From the NCBI GenBank assembly GCA_022568135.1, contig JADFFQ010000034.1, positions 1 through 43,092 on the forward strand: DNA of 43,092 nucleotides, in the 5' to 3' direction. The position numbers were made by a program, and so were the translations under genes. Origin of the DNA: Planctomycetota bacterium (GTDB lineage: Bacteria > Planctomycetota > Phycisphaerae > Phycisphaerales > SM1A02). The notes under the pieces are model-generated. The model had not been told where the DNA came from. It did not search any database and saw only the letters and a program-made list of their open reading frames with translations. Below, piece by piece: positions 16,721-25,313 of this stretch. Numbering within the stretch: position 1 is the first letter of the stretch; each line of letters opens with the position of its first letter.

Positions 16721-17282
16721 AATCCCCATGTTTCTGGCGCAATCGGCCGCTGAGGCGCAGCAACAGATGCACGCGCTCAAACTCGTCCAGCCAATCCTGG
16801 AGCGTGGCCTGTAATTCCTGATCGGGGACCGGCGCTCCCGGCAACGGGCAGGCCGGCCCGAGCTGTTTCGCCGCCATCGTACGGTAGCGGTTCAGTGTGC
16901 GGTCGCCGAAGATCGACACCGGCTCGAAGTCCTCAGCCATGTAAATCACCATCGGCACCCGCAGGCCGGCGTTGCTTTTGATCTGCTGTGCCAGATCAGG
17001 ATGCTCGTCGCGATCAATCCACTTCAGGCTCACGCACGGGTTGGCTTCGGCAATCCGCTCAATCAGCGGGCCCTGCTGCGCACAATCCCCGCACCAGATC
17101 CCTGAAACGCACAGCACTTTCATCTCGCGGACGAACCCTTCGATGAGGCGGCGCTGCTCATCGGAAAGCTGCACCTGGTCGTAGATCTTCCGCCAGTTGC
17201 CGGCCTTGGCCGAGTCGGTGGCGAGATAGTCGCTCCAGGCGAGCGCAGCGTCAAATTTGGTCTTGAGGTAGGTAGCGTCCAT
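16719..17282 (-). CDS. Thioredoxin-fold protein (WCGDC), copy 2
   Basis: A 187-residue paralogue of the preceding gene with CVSGIWCGDCA (Cys64/Cys67) and the GLRVPMVIYMAEDFEPVSIF segment. The two share the ends of the proteins and the palindromic 3' element, so a tandem duplication of gene plus element is likely. ATG 17282 gives the same N-terminal length as copy 1; a GTG at 17300 is an alternative. Divergence between the copies is substantial, so the duplication is not recent. Downstream of mutS on the same strand with a gap of about 160 bp. Confidence 0.8.
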   Translation of the reverse strand: MDATYLKTKFDAALAWSDYLATDSAKAGNWRKIYDQVQLSDEQRRLIEGFVREMKVLCVSGIWCGDCAQQGPLIERIAEANPCVSLKWIDRDEHPDLAQQIKSNAGLRVPMVIYMAEDFEPVSIFGDRTLNRYRTMAAKQLGPACPLPGAPVPDQELQATLQDWLDEFERVHLLLRLSGRLRQKHGD

Positions 17283-17440
17283 GAGCGAATGCGCGACCAC
17301 GATCGCGAATCTGATTCAATGGTGCCCGTCAGGGTAGGCTGACTTGGCAGGTTGTCCAGCGACTCTTGTTGTGATTCGGTGGGATCGCGATCGTGCCACG
17401 GTTTACGCGGTCGGGGTGGGGAGCGTGGGATGGACCAATG

Positions 17441-20209
17441 TCAGGCCTCGGCGGAACCGGTCGGATCACGTGGACCGCATGCCTGCTCGTGTAGCCGTCG
17501 CAGCAGATCGAACGCCTTTATCGGCGTCATGGTGTCGAGATCCGCGTTGGCAAGTTTCTCGACCACCGGATGTTCGAGGTATTCCGTGAACAGGCCCAGC
17601 TGGGAATTGGGCCCGGCGGTGGGGGGTGAGTCGTCGTCGCTGGGCGGTTCCGTTTGCACGGCGAGGGTCTCGAGCAACTGCGACGCCCGGTGGATCGTCT
17701 CCGACGGCAGGCCGGCGATCTTCGCCACGTGTATGCCGTAGCTGCGGCCGGTCCGCCCGGGCTGGATGCGGTAGACGAAAATGATCTCGTCGCCCCATTC
17801 ACGCACCGAAACGTGTAGGTTCCGGAGGTTTTCAACTCGGTCCGCCAGAGCGGTCAGCTCGTGATAGTGGGTGGCAAAGAGCGTTCGGCAACCGCGCTGG
17901 GCCAAGGCCTCGGTGATCGCCCAGGCCAGCGACAGCCCATCCAGCGTACTGGTGCCCCGGCCGATCTCGTCCAGGATGACCAGGCTGCGGTCGGTGGCGT
18001 GGTGGAGGATATTGGCCGCCTCGATCATCTCGACCATGAACGTGGACCGCCCCGCATGCAGCTCGTCGGAGGCGCCGATGCGGGTGAAGATGCGATCCGC
18101 CAGGCCGATGGTGGCGGCTTCGGCGGGGACGAAGCTGCCGGCATGGGCCAGCAGCACGATCAGTGCGACCTGGCGGATATAGGTGCTCTTGCCCGCCATG
18201 TTCGGCCCGGTGATGAGGGCAAGAGAGGCTTGAGGCTTGAGGCTTGAGGCCTGACCGTCGTCGGATCGCCCGCTGCAGCCGGGTGCGAACGGTTTCGCCG
18301 GCCCAAGCAGACAATCATTCGGCACGAACCGCTCGCCAAGCGTCTGATCGAGCACGGGGTGCCGGCCCTGGCGGATGTCGAGCATCGGCTCTTCGGTGAG
18401 CTGCGGGCAGGTGTAGCCGTAGCGACGCGCCGCGTGGGCAAAGCACGCCAGCACATCAAGCTCGGCGACGATGCCCGCGTACTCCGACAGCGCCTGCGCC
18501 GGGGCCGCAGCCTCGCGGCACAACCGCTCGAACAGGAGCTTCTCGCGGTCGATCGCCCGGGCCTGGGCGGTCGTCACCTTGTCTTCGAACACCTTCAATT
18601 CGGGAGTGGTGTAGCGCTGGGCGTTCTTGAGCGTCTGTTTGCGTGAGAAGGTGTCAGGAACCCGCTCGGCATGGGTGTGGGTGATCTGGATGTAGTACCC
18701 GAACACCTTGTTGTAGCCGATCTTGAGCGTGTTGATGCCGGTCTGCTCGACGAGGCGTTGTTGATAGGCGGCCAGCCAGCCGGCGGCGTCGCGCTGCAGC
18801 GTCCGCGCTTCGTCGAGCTCGGCATCAATGCCATCGCGGAACAGGCCGCCTTCGCGCAGATGCGCAGGTGGAGAGTCAATGCATTGTTTTTGTATGGTCC
18901 GGCCAAGCGGCGCCAGCGTCCCGGCCAGGGCCAGGAGTCGTGCGTGAGACTGGACAAAAGGCGGGCGGCCGTCGAGCAGGTCGGTGATCGCCCCAAGCTC
19001 CCGGACCGATTTGCCCAACGCCACCACGTCGCGTGGCGTAGCGCGATTCATCGACACCCGCCCGGCAATGCGGGCCACGTCTTGGACTGCCGCCAGAGGC
19101 TTGCCCAGGGCGTCGGCGAATGGGCGGTCCCGGGTCAGGGCAGCCACCGCCTGGTGACGAGCCCGGATCGCTACGAGATCGCGAAGCGGAAAGCACAGCC
19201 ACCGACGCAAGAGCCGTTTGCCCATCGCGGTGCGAACTGCCGTGCCGGGCCCAAAGATCGATAGCAGCGATCCAGCGGTCGTTTGGCCACGCAGCGTGCA
19301 CTCGATTTCGAGGTTCCGCAGCGTTGTCGCATCAATCGTGAGGTAGCGGTCCGCTGGTTCGCGCTTCGGCGGGCACAGATGTCCCAGCCGATCGCTTTTG
19401 GCGCGGGCACCGGGGGATTGGGTTTCTTGAAGATACCGCAAAATTGCGCCTGCGACGCCCAGCGCGGGATCATCATCGTCCAGTCCGAACCCGGCCAGGG
19501 TGGTCACGCCGAAGTGCTCGCAGACGCAGTCCCGGGCGTCGTCGAGACGAAACGTCCACGCCGGCCGGGCGGTGAGCGCGCAGCCGACTGCGGCGCGAAG
19601 TGACTCGATTCTCGCCGGCGTCGCGCCGTCGGCGGTCTCGACGTGCAGCAACTCCGAGGGGCTGAGACGGACCAGCTCATCCATGACCCGCTCGGGGGGA
19701 AGATCGACAAGCGAAAACGATCCCGTGGAAAGCTCGACTATCGCCAGGGCTGCCGCCGACCGTTCGCCGGATTCGAGAAACTGAATCGCGGCCACTTGGT
19801 TCGGTCTGGACTCATCGAGCAGCGTCTCGTCCACGAGTGTGCCCGGCGTGAGCACGCGGGTCACCGCCCGATCGACGACACCCTTGGCTTCCCGCGGATC
19901 CTGGATCTGGTCGCAGACCGCTACGCGGTAGCCGGCCTCGATCATCCGCCGCAGGTAGGTCTCGACGGCGTGATAGGGCACGCCGGCCATAGGAACGCCT
20001 TCGGTCCGCTGGGTGAGGGTGATTCCCAGGACCTTATTCGCCAGCACGGCATCGTCGCCGAACATTTCATAGAAGTCGCCCATGCGAAAGAACAGCACGC
20101 AGTCGGGGTACTTCGCTTTGAAGCGGGCATGCTGCCGCATGGCCGGGGTTGCGCGTGGATCGCCAGAGGGTGTCCGCGGCGGCCGGGTCGTGCCGGTGGT
20201 CGAGGTCAT
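17441..20209 (-). CDS. mutS: DNA mismatch repair ATPase MutS
   Basis: MutS binds mismatches and recruits MutL. About 922 residues, slightly longer than usual (about 850-880). Visible are the mismatch-reading motif FFRMGDFYEMFGDDA near the N-terminus, the connector and lever/clamp regions, Walker A GPNMAGKST (about 667-675), DEIGRGTSTLDG and FATHYHEL. Just before Walker A is a stretch of about 25 residues, SGRSDDGQASSLKPQASLAL, not expected in this family; residues about 652-661 are coded by four copies of a heptamer (18226-18253). ATG 20209 was chosen; a TTG at 20218 is an alternative. No mutL or mutH is nearby. Confidence 0.96.
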   Translation of the reverse strand: MTSTTGTTRPPRTPSGDPRATPAMRQHARFKAKYPDCVLFFRMGDFYEMFGDDAVLANKVLGITLTQRTEGVPMAGVPYHAVETYLRRMIEAGYRVAVCDQIQDPREAKGVVDRAVTRVLTPGTLVDETLLDESRPNQVAAIQFLESGERSAAALAIVELSTGSFSLVDLPPERVMDELVRLSPSELLHVETADGATPARIESLRAAVGCALTARPAWTFRLDDARDCVCEHFGVTTLAGFGLDDDDPALGVAGAILRYLQETQSPGARAKSDRLGHLCPPKREPADRYLTIDATTLRNLEIECTLRGQTTAGSLLSIFGPGTAVRTAMGKRLLRRWLCFPLRDLVAIRARHQAVAALTRDRPFADALGKPLAAVQDVARIAGRVSMNRATPRDVVALGKSVRELGAITDLLDGRPPFVQSHARLLALAGTLAPLGRTIQKQCIDSPPAHLREGGLFRDGIDAELDEARTLQRDAAGWLAAYQQRLVEQTGINTLKIGYNKVFGYYIQITHTHAERVPDTFSRKQTLKNAQRYTTPELKVFEDKVTTAQARAIDREKLLFERLCREAAAPAQALSEYAGIVAELDVLACFAHAARRYGYTCPQLTEEPMLDIRQGRHPVLDQTLGERFVPNDCLLGPAKPFAPGCSGRSDDGQASSLKPQASLALITGPNMAGKSTYIRQVALIVLLAHAGSFVPAEAATIGLADRIFTRIGASDELHAGRSTFMVEMIEAANILHHATDRSLVILDEIGRGTSTLDGLSLAWAITEALAQRGCRTLFATHYHELTALADRVENLRNLHVSVREWGDEIIFVYRIQPGRTGRSYGIHVAKIAGLPSETIHRASQLLETLAVQTEPPSDDDSPPTAGPNSQLGLFTEYLEHPVVEKLANADLDTMTPIKAFDLLRRLHEQACGPRDPTGSAEA
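18226..18253 (-). repeat. Heptamer array (4 units) inside mutS
   Basis: AGGCTTG three times then AGGCCTG on the plus strand (CAAGCCT on the coding strand). It codes for QASSLKPQAS-like sequence just ahead of Walker A. The same unit precedes lepA at 37259-37288. Confidence 0.9.
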
Positions 20210-20225
20210 CGCCGGCAATTGTAGG

Positions 20226-20257
20226 GAAAGCCCACGGCGTGCACGCCGTGGGCTTTC
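20226..20257. repeat. Perfect 32-bp palindrome between mutS and tRNA-Ala
   Basis: Each 16-base arm reads gaaagcccacggcgtg, and the whole equals its own reverse complement. It begins 3 bases after the tRNA-Ala 3' end and lies 16 bp before the mutS ATG, so it may end the tRNA transcript, but it would also lie in the mutS leader. Confidence 0.9.
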
Positions 20258-20260
20258 ACG

Positions 20261-20333
20261 TGGAGCAGATGAGAGTCGAACTCACAACCTCCTCGATGCG
20301 ACCGAGGCGCTCTCCCAATTGAGCTACTGCCCC
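20261..20333 (-). tRNA. tRNA-Ala (anticodon CGC)
   Basis: The 73-nt gene reads GGGGCAG...CTGCTCCA with a full cloverleaf. The anticodon stem CCTCG/CGAGG encloses loop GTCGCAT, anticodon CGC, reading GCG. The acceptor has the G3:U70 pair, the key identity element for alanine. The T-arm is GTGAGTTCGACTCTCAT-like. CCA is not encoded after the discriminator A. Confidence 0.95.
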
Positions 20334-20510
20334 ATGCGCAGTGTGTACAGCGGTCTGCTGCCCCATCTTATCGTCCGCGGGCCCCGCGGGCGACCTCTTG
20401 GTGACGCCCCAGCCACGGCCCGGGACTTTCCATCGTCGCTTCTCGGCGGTACAGTGAACGGACTGCCTCAGGCATTCGAACAATTATCGCTGCGGAGGAG
20501 AATCAGATCG

Positions 20511-20861
20511 ATGGTCGATGAGCTGGCGGCTGGTCCGGACCCGGTCGGTGATGTGGTTGGGCTTCTGCGGCTGTTGGCAGACCCTACGCGATTGCGTCTG
20601 CTGGGCGCGCTGCAAGACGGCGAGCGCAACGTCTCGACGCTATGCAGGCAGCTTGATCTTTCCCAACCAACGGTGAGCCACCACCTCGGGCTGCTGCGCT
20701 CAGCGGGGCTGGTGGCCAATCGCCGCGACGGCAAGCGGGTGTTCTATTCGCTCAACGGCCAGACGGTTTCGCAGCCGAGCGGTGGAAGCGGCCTGGCCAT
20801 TTCGGCCGGCCCGCTTGAGCTGCATCTTCGCCACCTCAACCTCGATCGTAGGCAGACCTGA
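20511..20861 (+). CDS. ArsR/SmtB-family transcriptional regulator
   Basis: A 116-residue winged-helix protein: LLRLLADPTRLRLLGALQDG, then NVSTLCRQLDLSQPTVSHHLGLLRSAGLV and the wing RRDGKRVFYSLN. These are typical of metal-responsive ArsR/SmtB repressors. The C-terminal helix contains LELHLRHLNLD, whose two His could be part of an alpha-5 zinc site; the alpha-3 ELCVC motif is absent (only one Cys). GGAGGAG lies about 10 bases before ATG 20511. The next gene, 54 bp on, is a ZIP-type metal transporter, so zinc-dependent control of it is inferred. Confidence 0.85.
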   Translation: MVDELAAGPDPVGDVVGLLRLLADPTRLRLLGALQDGERNVSTLCRQLDLSQPTVSHHLGLLRSAGLVANRRDGKRVFYSLNGQTVSQPSGGSGLAISAGPLELHLRHLNLDRRQT

Positions 20862-20915
20862 TCGCGCAGTGGGCCGGCACGCCGCGTCGCCGTATTGAGG
20901 AGTTGACGGCCGCTG

Positions 20916-21770
20916 ATGTCACCAATCGCGCTCCTGGTGATGTATTGCGGGCTGATCCTTGCGGCGTCGCTGATCGGCGGTTGGGTTCCATTGCTGATCC
21001 GCCTTACGCACGAGCGGATGGAGCTTGCCGTCAGCTTTGTCTCCGGCGTGATGCTGGGCGTGGCGCTGCTGCAGCTGTTGCCGCACGCCTGGATGCAACG
21101 GGCCGCCTGGCTGAACGCCGGCGCCGGTGATGGGGTCATCAACCACCAGTTGATCGACCCCGTCCTGTGGTGGTTGCTGGGGGGGTTCCTCGGGATGTTC
21201 TTCATGGAGCGGTTCTTCTGCTTCCACCACCACGATGTTCCTGAGCACAACGGGACCAACGGCGGGTTGAACACTGCTCACCACGGCCACCGGCTGACGT
21301 GGACCGGCGCCGCGATCGGGCTGTCGGTGCACAGCGTCATCGCGGGGGTGGCGCTGGCCGCCAGCGTTGCCGCCGAGGGGCGTGACGATCACAGCGCCGC
21401 GCTGGCCGGGCTCGGGACCTTCCTGGCCATCGTTCTGCACAGGCCGTTCGATTCGATGACGCTGGGGACGTTGATGGCCCTCGGCCGGCGGTCGATGCGG
21501 GCCCGGCACCTGGCCAACGCACTGTTCGCCCTGGTGGTCCCGCTTGGTGTGGGCCTCTTCTTTCTCGGAGCCGGGTACGAAACCAGTGAAGCGCCGCGAC
21601 TGGTCAGCTGCGCCCTGGCGTTCTGCGCCGGGACGTTCCTGTGTATCGCGCTGAGCGATCTGCTGCCGGAGCTGCAGTTCCACCAGCACGACCGGGTCAA
21701 ACTCTCCGCGGCGCTGCTCGGGGGTCTTGGGCTGGCTTGGGCCGTCGGCCAACTTGACGTACATCAATAG
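20916..21770 (+). CDS. ZIP-family divalent metal transporter
   Basis: A 284-residue inner-membrane protein with about eight hydrophobic segments and a His-rich loop (FCFHHHDVPEHN, HHGH) between the third and fourth. The fourth segment has GLSVHSVIAGVALA and the fifth LHRPFDSMTLG, where ZIP proteins keep the His/Pro residues of the transport site; in this protein the usual H-N/K pattern is relaxed. The last segments end ALLGGLGLAWAVGQ. The substrate is probably zinc, but manganese or iron cannot be excluded. Likely an operon with the ArsR-type gene. Confidence 0.85.
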   Translation: MSPIALLVMYCGLILAASLIGGWVPLLIRLTHERMELAVSFVSGVMLGVALLQLLPHAWMQRAAWLNAGAGDGVINHQLIDPVLWWLLGGFLGMFFMERFFCFHHHDVPEHNGTNGGLNTAHHGHRLTWTGAAIGLSVHSVIAGVALAASVAAEGRDDHSAALAGLGTFLAIVLHRPFDSMTLGTLMALGRRSMRARHLANALFALVVPLGVGLFFLGAGYETSEAPRLVSCALAFCAGTFLCIALSDLLPELQFHQHDRVKLSAALLGGLGLAWAVGQLDVHQ

Positions 21771-21908
21771 CCGCGTACGGTCATGGCGACATTCCAACCC
21801 CGCTACCGTCAAGCATCAAGGGTTCGAGCCTGGGGAATTCAGCCTCGGCCGGTCGATGAATTGAAGATGCACACCGCTGGCGGATATGCATCCGCGGCTA
21901 CCACCGAA

Positions 21909-21950
21909 CCCCTCACCCCTCACCCCTGACCCCTGATTCCTGACCCCTGA
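21909..21950 (+). repeat. Heptamer array (6 units) running into the ileS start codon
   Basis: CCCCTCA twice, CCCCTGA twice, TTCCTGA, CCCCTGA. The A of the last unit is the A of the ileS ATG (21950). No Shine-Dalgarno sequence is seen. Just upstream, gcggat-atgc-atccgc (21872-21887) is a small hairpin. Confidence 0.9.
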
Positions 21951-24829
21951 TGCCCCAAACCACCAAGACCAACTACAAGAAGACGCTCAACCTGCCCAAG
22001 ACGGCCTTTCCCATGCGGGCGGGCTTGATCCAAAGCGAGCCGAAGTCGCTGGCCCGCTGGGAGCGGATGCCGCTATACGAGACAGTGATCGCGGCCCGTG
22101 AGAATGCCAAGCCGTTCATTCTCCATGACGGCCCGCCCTACACCAGCGGCCCTCTGCATGTCGGGACCGTGCTCAACCGAGTGCTCAAGGATTTCGTCGT
22201 TCGCAGCCGGCTGATGGCTGGCCAGCGATGTCGCTTCATCCCCGGCTGGGACTGTCACGGATTGCCGATCGAGCACAGGGTCATGCTGGATCTCATCGAC
22301 TCGGGCGAGATGGTGAAGCTTGACACGCTCAGCGAAGATGATCGCCGGATGGTTGTTCGGCGGGCGTGTGCCAGGTACGCCGAGCAATACCAGAAGGTCC
22401 AGGCCGCCCAGATGAAGCGCGTGATGACTCTGGCGGACTTTGACCACCCGTATCTCACGATGGACCCGGCGTACGAGAAGGCGGTGCTCGAAGTCTTTGC
22501 CGACCTCGTCGAGCAGGGGCTGGTCTGCCGGGCGCTCAAATCGGTGCACTGGTCGATCGAGAACCAGACCGCGCTCGCCGAGGCGGAGTTGGAGTACTAC
22601 GACAAGGAGGATCTGTCGATCTATGTGGATTTCGAAGCAGCCGATCGCGAGGCCGTCGCGCGAGCGTTCGGCGTGGAACTTGATCAGACGCCGTCGTTGA
22701 TGATCTGGACCACCACGCCGTGGACGCTCCCGGCCAACCTGGCCGTCGCCGTCCACCAGCGGTTCCGATACGCTCTGGTGCAGGTCGATGGCAGCCTCAC
22801 GGTGATCGCGCGCGAGCTTGTGGACCGCGTCGCCGACGAGGCCGGGTGTGACTCGGTGGAAGTTCTGGCCGAAGCCCAGGGGGCGGCGCTGGTCGGCCTG
22901 AGCTATCGCCATCCGTTCTGCGATCGCACCAGCCCCATCGTGCATGCTGACTATGTGACGCTTGAAGATGGCACGGGTCTGGTCCACACCGCGCCCGGCC
23001 ACGGCGCCGAGGACCAACTCACCGCCGTGCGCGAGGGGCTGGAGATCTACTGTCCGGTGCGCGCAGACGGGAGCTACGACGATACCGTGCCCGATTGGTT
23101 GCGCGGGATGAACATTTGGCAGGCGAACGACAAAATCGTCGATCACCTGCGGGCGTCCGGGCACCTGTTCCATGCGAATCCGTTCGTGCACAGCTATCCG
23201 CACGACTGGCGCTCCAAGACGCCGGTCATCTTCCGCGCGACCGAGCAGTGGTTCATCAGCGTGGACGGGCCGACGAAGCGCGCCAACAAGACGATGCGCG
23301 AGCTTGGGCTGGAAGCATGCGCCTCTCAGATCACGTTCATCCCCCAATGGGGGCGCAATCGGATGCGCGGGATGCTCGAGTCGCGCCCCGATTGGTGCAT
23401 CTCCCGCCAGCGGTCATGGGGTTTGCCGATCCCCGCCTTCAAGACGCCGGATGGGGAGGTCTTCCTGACTGCGGCCTCGGTCCGCGCGGTCGCTGAGGTC
23501 ATCGGCGACAAGGGAAGCGATGCGTGGTTCACCGAGTCCCCGGAAACGCTGTTGGACGGCTACGACCCCGCAAACGATCCGGACGCGCCCGAACTCTTGA
23601 GGACTGGTCACTTAAGTGACCAGTCCAAGTCCCGGACCATCTCGCTCGCCAAGCTGACCAAGATGTACGACATCTTCGACGTGTGGTTCGAGTCCGGCTC
23701 ATCCTGGCACGCGGTAATGAGAAAGCGCAACCTCGGCTTCCCCGCTGATCTGTACCTGGAAGGTTCCGACCAGCACCGAGGATGGTTCCAACTGTCGCTT
23801 CTGCCTTCGTTGGCGGTCACGGGGCGGTCGCCGTTCAAAGCGGTCCTCACCCACGGCTTCACCGTCGCCAAGGACGGCCGAAAGATGTCCAAGAGCCTTG
23901 GCAACACCATCGATGTGGAAGAGGTGATCAAGAAGTACGGGGCTGATGTCTGCCGGTGGTGGGTCAGCTCGCTGGCCTACGAGAACGATGTCAAAATGGA
24001 CCTGGAGTTCTTTGACGCCGCCGGCGAGACCTACCGCAAGGTTCGCAACACCCTGCGATTCCTGCTGAGCAATCTCGGTGACTTCCAGCCGAGCACCGAG
24101 GGTCGCTCCCACGGCATGGGTGTGGATGTGAGCGGCATCGCAGGAACCTCGATCGACGCATTCGTGCTCGCTGAAAGCGCGAAGCTGCAAGCAGGGGTGT
24201 TGGCGGCGTATGAATCGTATGCGTTCCGCACGGCACACCAACTGCTGTACGGCTTCTGTAACGAGACGCTCAGCGCGTTGTACTGCGCCGCCGTCAAAGA
24301 TCGGCTGTATTGCGACCGGCCGGACTCGCCGCGCCGCCGGTCCACGCAGACGGTGATGTGGAGCATCATGGAGCAGTTGTGCCGGCTACTGGCGCCGATC
24401 CTGCCCCACACCGCCGATGAGGCGTATCGTGCGCTGAGGCCCCAGGACGATCGCTGCGTGCATGTGCAGACATTCACCGCGGTCCCTGAGATCGGGATCG
24501 ACCGCGACTGGCCGAGGGTGATGCAGATTCGCGATGCGTCCCGCAAGGCGCTGGAGCACGCCAAGGCCCGCGGCATTGAGAATCCGCTCGATGCCGAGGT
24601 CGTCTTGCCGGACCCCCATCGTGTGCTGGCGAAGTTCGAGCCGGATCTCGCCGACCTACTCGGCGTTTCCCGGGTGCAAGTTATCCCGGCCGAAGGCGAC
24701 GAGGTGCTGGTGAACGATTTGCGCAATAGCCCGCGCTGCGATCGCTGCTGGAAGCGCGTCGAGACCGTCACCCAGCGGAGCGACGGAGGCATGCTCTGCG
24801 ATCGCTGCGCTGAAGTGGTCGGGGTGTGA
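21950..24829 (+). CDS. ileS: Isoleucyl-tRNA synthetase
   Basis: Charges tRNA-Ile. The 959-residue protein has the class I HIGH-type motif GPLHVGT (68-73), GWDCHGLPIEH, the editing domain with WTTTPWTLPANLAVAV, KMSKS at about 645-649 (KDGRKMSKSLGN), and the C-terminal zinc finger CDRCW..CDRC (about 929-955), all expected for the bacterial eubacterial-type enzyme. Residues 551-559 (LRTGHLSDQSKS region) fall at a 26-bp perfect palindrome and look like an insertion ahead of DIFDVWFESGSSW. Start ATG 21950 lies at the end of a heptamer array without a ribosome-binding site; the next Met is residue 22. Confidence 0.97.
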   Translation: MPQTTKTNYKKTLNLPKTAFPMRAGLIQSEPKSLARWERMPLYETVIAARENAKPFILHDGPPYTSGPLHVGTVLNRVLKDFVVRSRLMAGQRCRFIPGWDCHGLPIEHRVMLDLIDSGEMVKLDTLSEDDRRMVVRRACARYAEQYQKVQAAQMKRVMTLADFDHPYLTMDPAYEKAVLEVFADLVEQGLVCRALKSVHWSIENQTALAEAELEYYDKEDLSIYVDFEAADREAVARAFGVELDQTPSLMIWTTTPWTLPANLAVAVHQRFRYALVQVDGSLTVIARELVDRVADEAGCDSVEVLAEAQGAALVGLSYRHPFCDRTSPIVHADYVTLEDGTGLVHTAPGHGAEDQLTAVREGLEIYCPVRADGSYDDTVPDWLRGMNIWQANDKIVDHLRASGHLFHANPFVHSYPHDWRSKTPVIFRATEQWFISVDGPTKRANKTMRELGLEACASQITFIPQWGRNRMRGMLESRPDWCISRQRSWGLPIPAFKTPDGEVFLTAASVRAVAEVIGDKGSDAWFTESPETLLDGYDPANDPDAPELLRTGHLSDQSKSRTISLAKLTKMYDIFDVWFESGSSWHAVMRKRNLGFPADLYLEGSDQHRGWFQLSLLPSLAVTGRSPFKAVLTHGFTVAKDGRKMSKSLGNTIDVEEVIKKYGADVCRWWVSSLAYENDVKMDLEFFDAAGETYRKVRNTLRFLLSNLGDFQPSTEGRSHGMGVDVSGIAGTSIDAFVLAESAKLQAGVLAAYESYAFRTAHQLLYGFCNETLSALYCAAVKDRLYCDRPDSPRRRSTQTVMWSIMEQLCRLLAPILPHTADEAYRALRPQDDRCVHVQTFTAVPEIGIDRDWPRVMQIRDASRKALEHAKARGIENPLDAEVVLPDPHRVLAKFEPDLADLLGVSRVQVIPAEGDEVLVNDLRNSPRCDRCWKRVETVTQRSDGGMLCDRCAEVVGV
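23601..23626. repeat. Perfect 26-bp palindrome inside ileS
   Basis: Arms ggactggtcactt and aagtgaccagtcc join without a loop. It is read in frame as RTGHLSDQS within IleS, in a region where homologues usually have a linker or zinc knuckle before the DIFDVWFESG motif. Confidence 0.95.
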
Positions 24830-24916
24830 TGCTGTAATGCCAGCTGCGTCGAGAAGCGAGAAAGAAGTGGGACTGGCCGATCGGTTACCATGGCTGACCT
24901 CCAGGAGAGATCACCA

Positions 24917-25285
24917 ATGGGCCCAACGACTTCAGCGGACAAACCTCAGATCTCGTTCGAGCAGTTCAGCCAAGTTGATCTGCGGGTGGCCACGGTCACC
25001 GCGGCCGAAGCGCATCCCGACGCTGATCGCTTGCTCAAGATTCAGCTCGACGATGGGACGGAGTCGGGGCGGCAGGTCTGCGCCGGGATCAGGGCCTGGT
25101 ATGACCCGCAGGAGCTGGTTGGCAAGCAGGTGGTGATCGTAGCCAACCTGGAGCCGAGGAAAATCCGCGGCGAGTTGAGCGAAGGCATGATTCTCGCCGC
25201 GACCAGCGACACCCCCGGCGGCGAGGCGGACGTCGTGCTGCTTGGTTTGGATCGGCCGGCCAAGGCGGGATCAACAGTGAGCTGA
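24917..25285 (+). CDS. Small tRNA-binding domain protein (CsaA/MetG C-terminal type)
   Basis: A 122-residue protein matching the EMAP/tRNA-binding OB-fold found free as CsaA or as the C-terminal dimerisation domain of MetG: SFEQFSQVDLRVATVTAAEA, HPDADRLLKIQLD, RQVCAGIRAWY, VVIVANLEPRKIRGELSEGM and ILAA. These proteins bind tRNA or act as export-related chaperones. ATG 24917 is preferred over 24890, because AGGAGA lies 8 bases upstream. It follows ileS on the same strand with an 87-bp gap, and its neighbour being a tRNA synthetase supports a tRNA link. Confidence 0.85.
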   Translation: MGPTTSADKPQISFEQFSQVDLRVATVTAAEAHPDADRLLKIQLDDGTESGRQVCAGIRAWYDPQELVGKQVVIVANLEPRKIRGELSEGMILAATSDTPGGEADVVLLGLDRPAKAGSTVS

Positions 25286-25313
25286 TTCGCCGAGAACGGC
25301 TGTGGGCGGAGAA

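Noticed and set aside
21771..21949. T-box leader for ileS
   Set aside because: No T-box sequence or specifier stem seen; the leader is the heptamer array and a small hairpin.
22073..23347. Long open frame antisense to ileS
   Set aside because: High-GC shadow of the ileS frame; no family motif, and ileS is certain.
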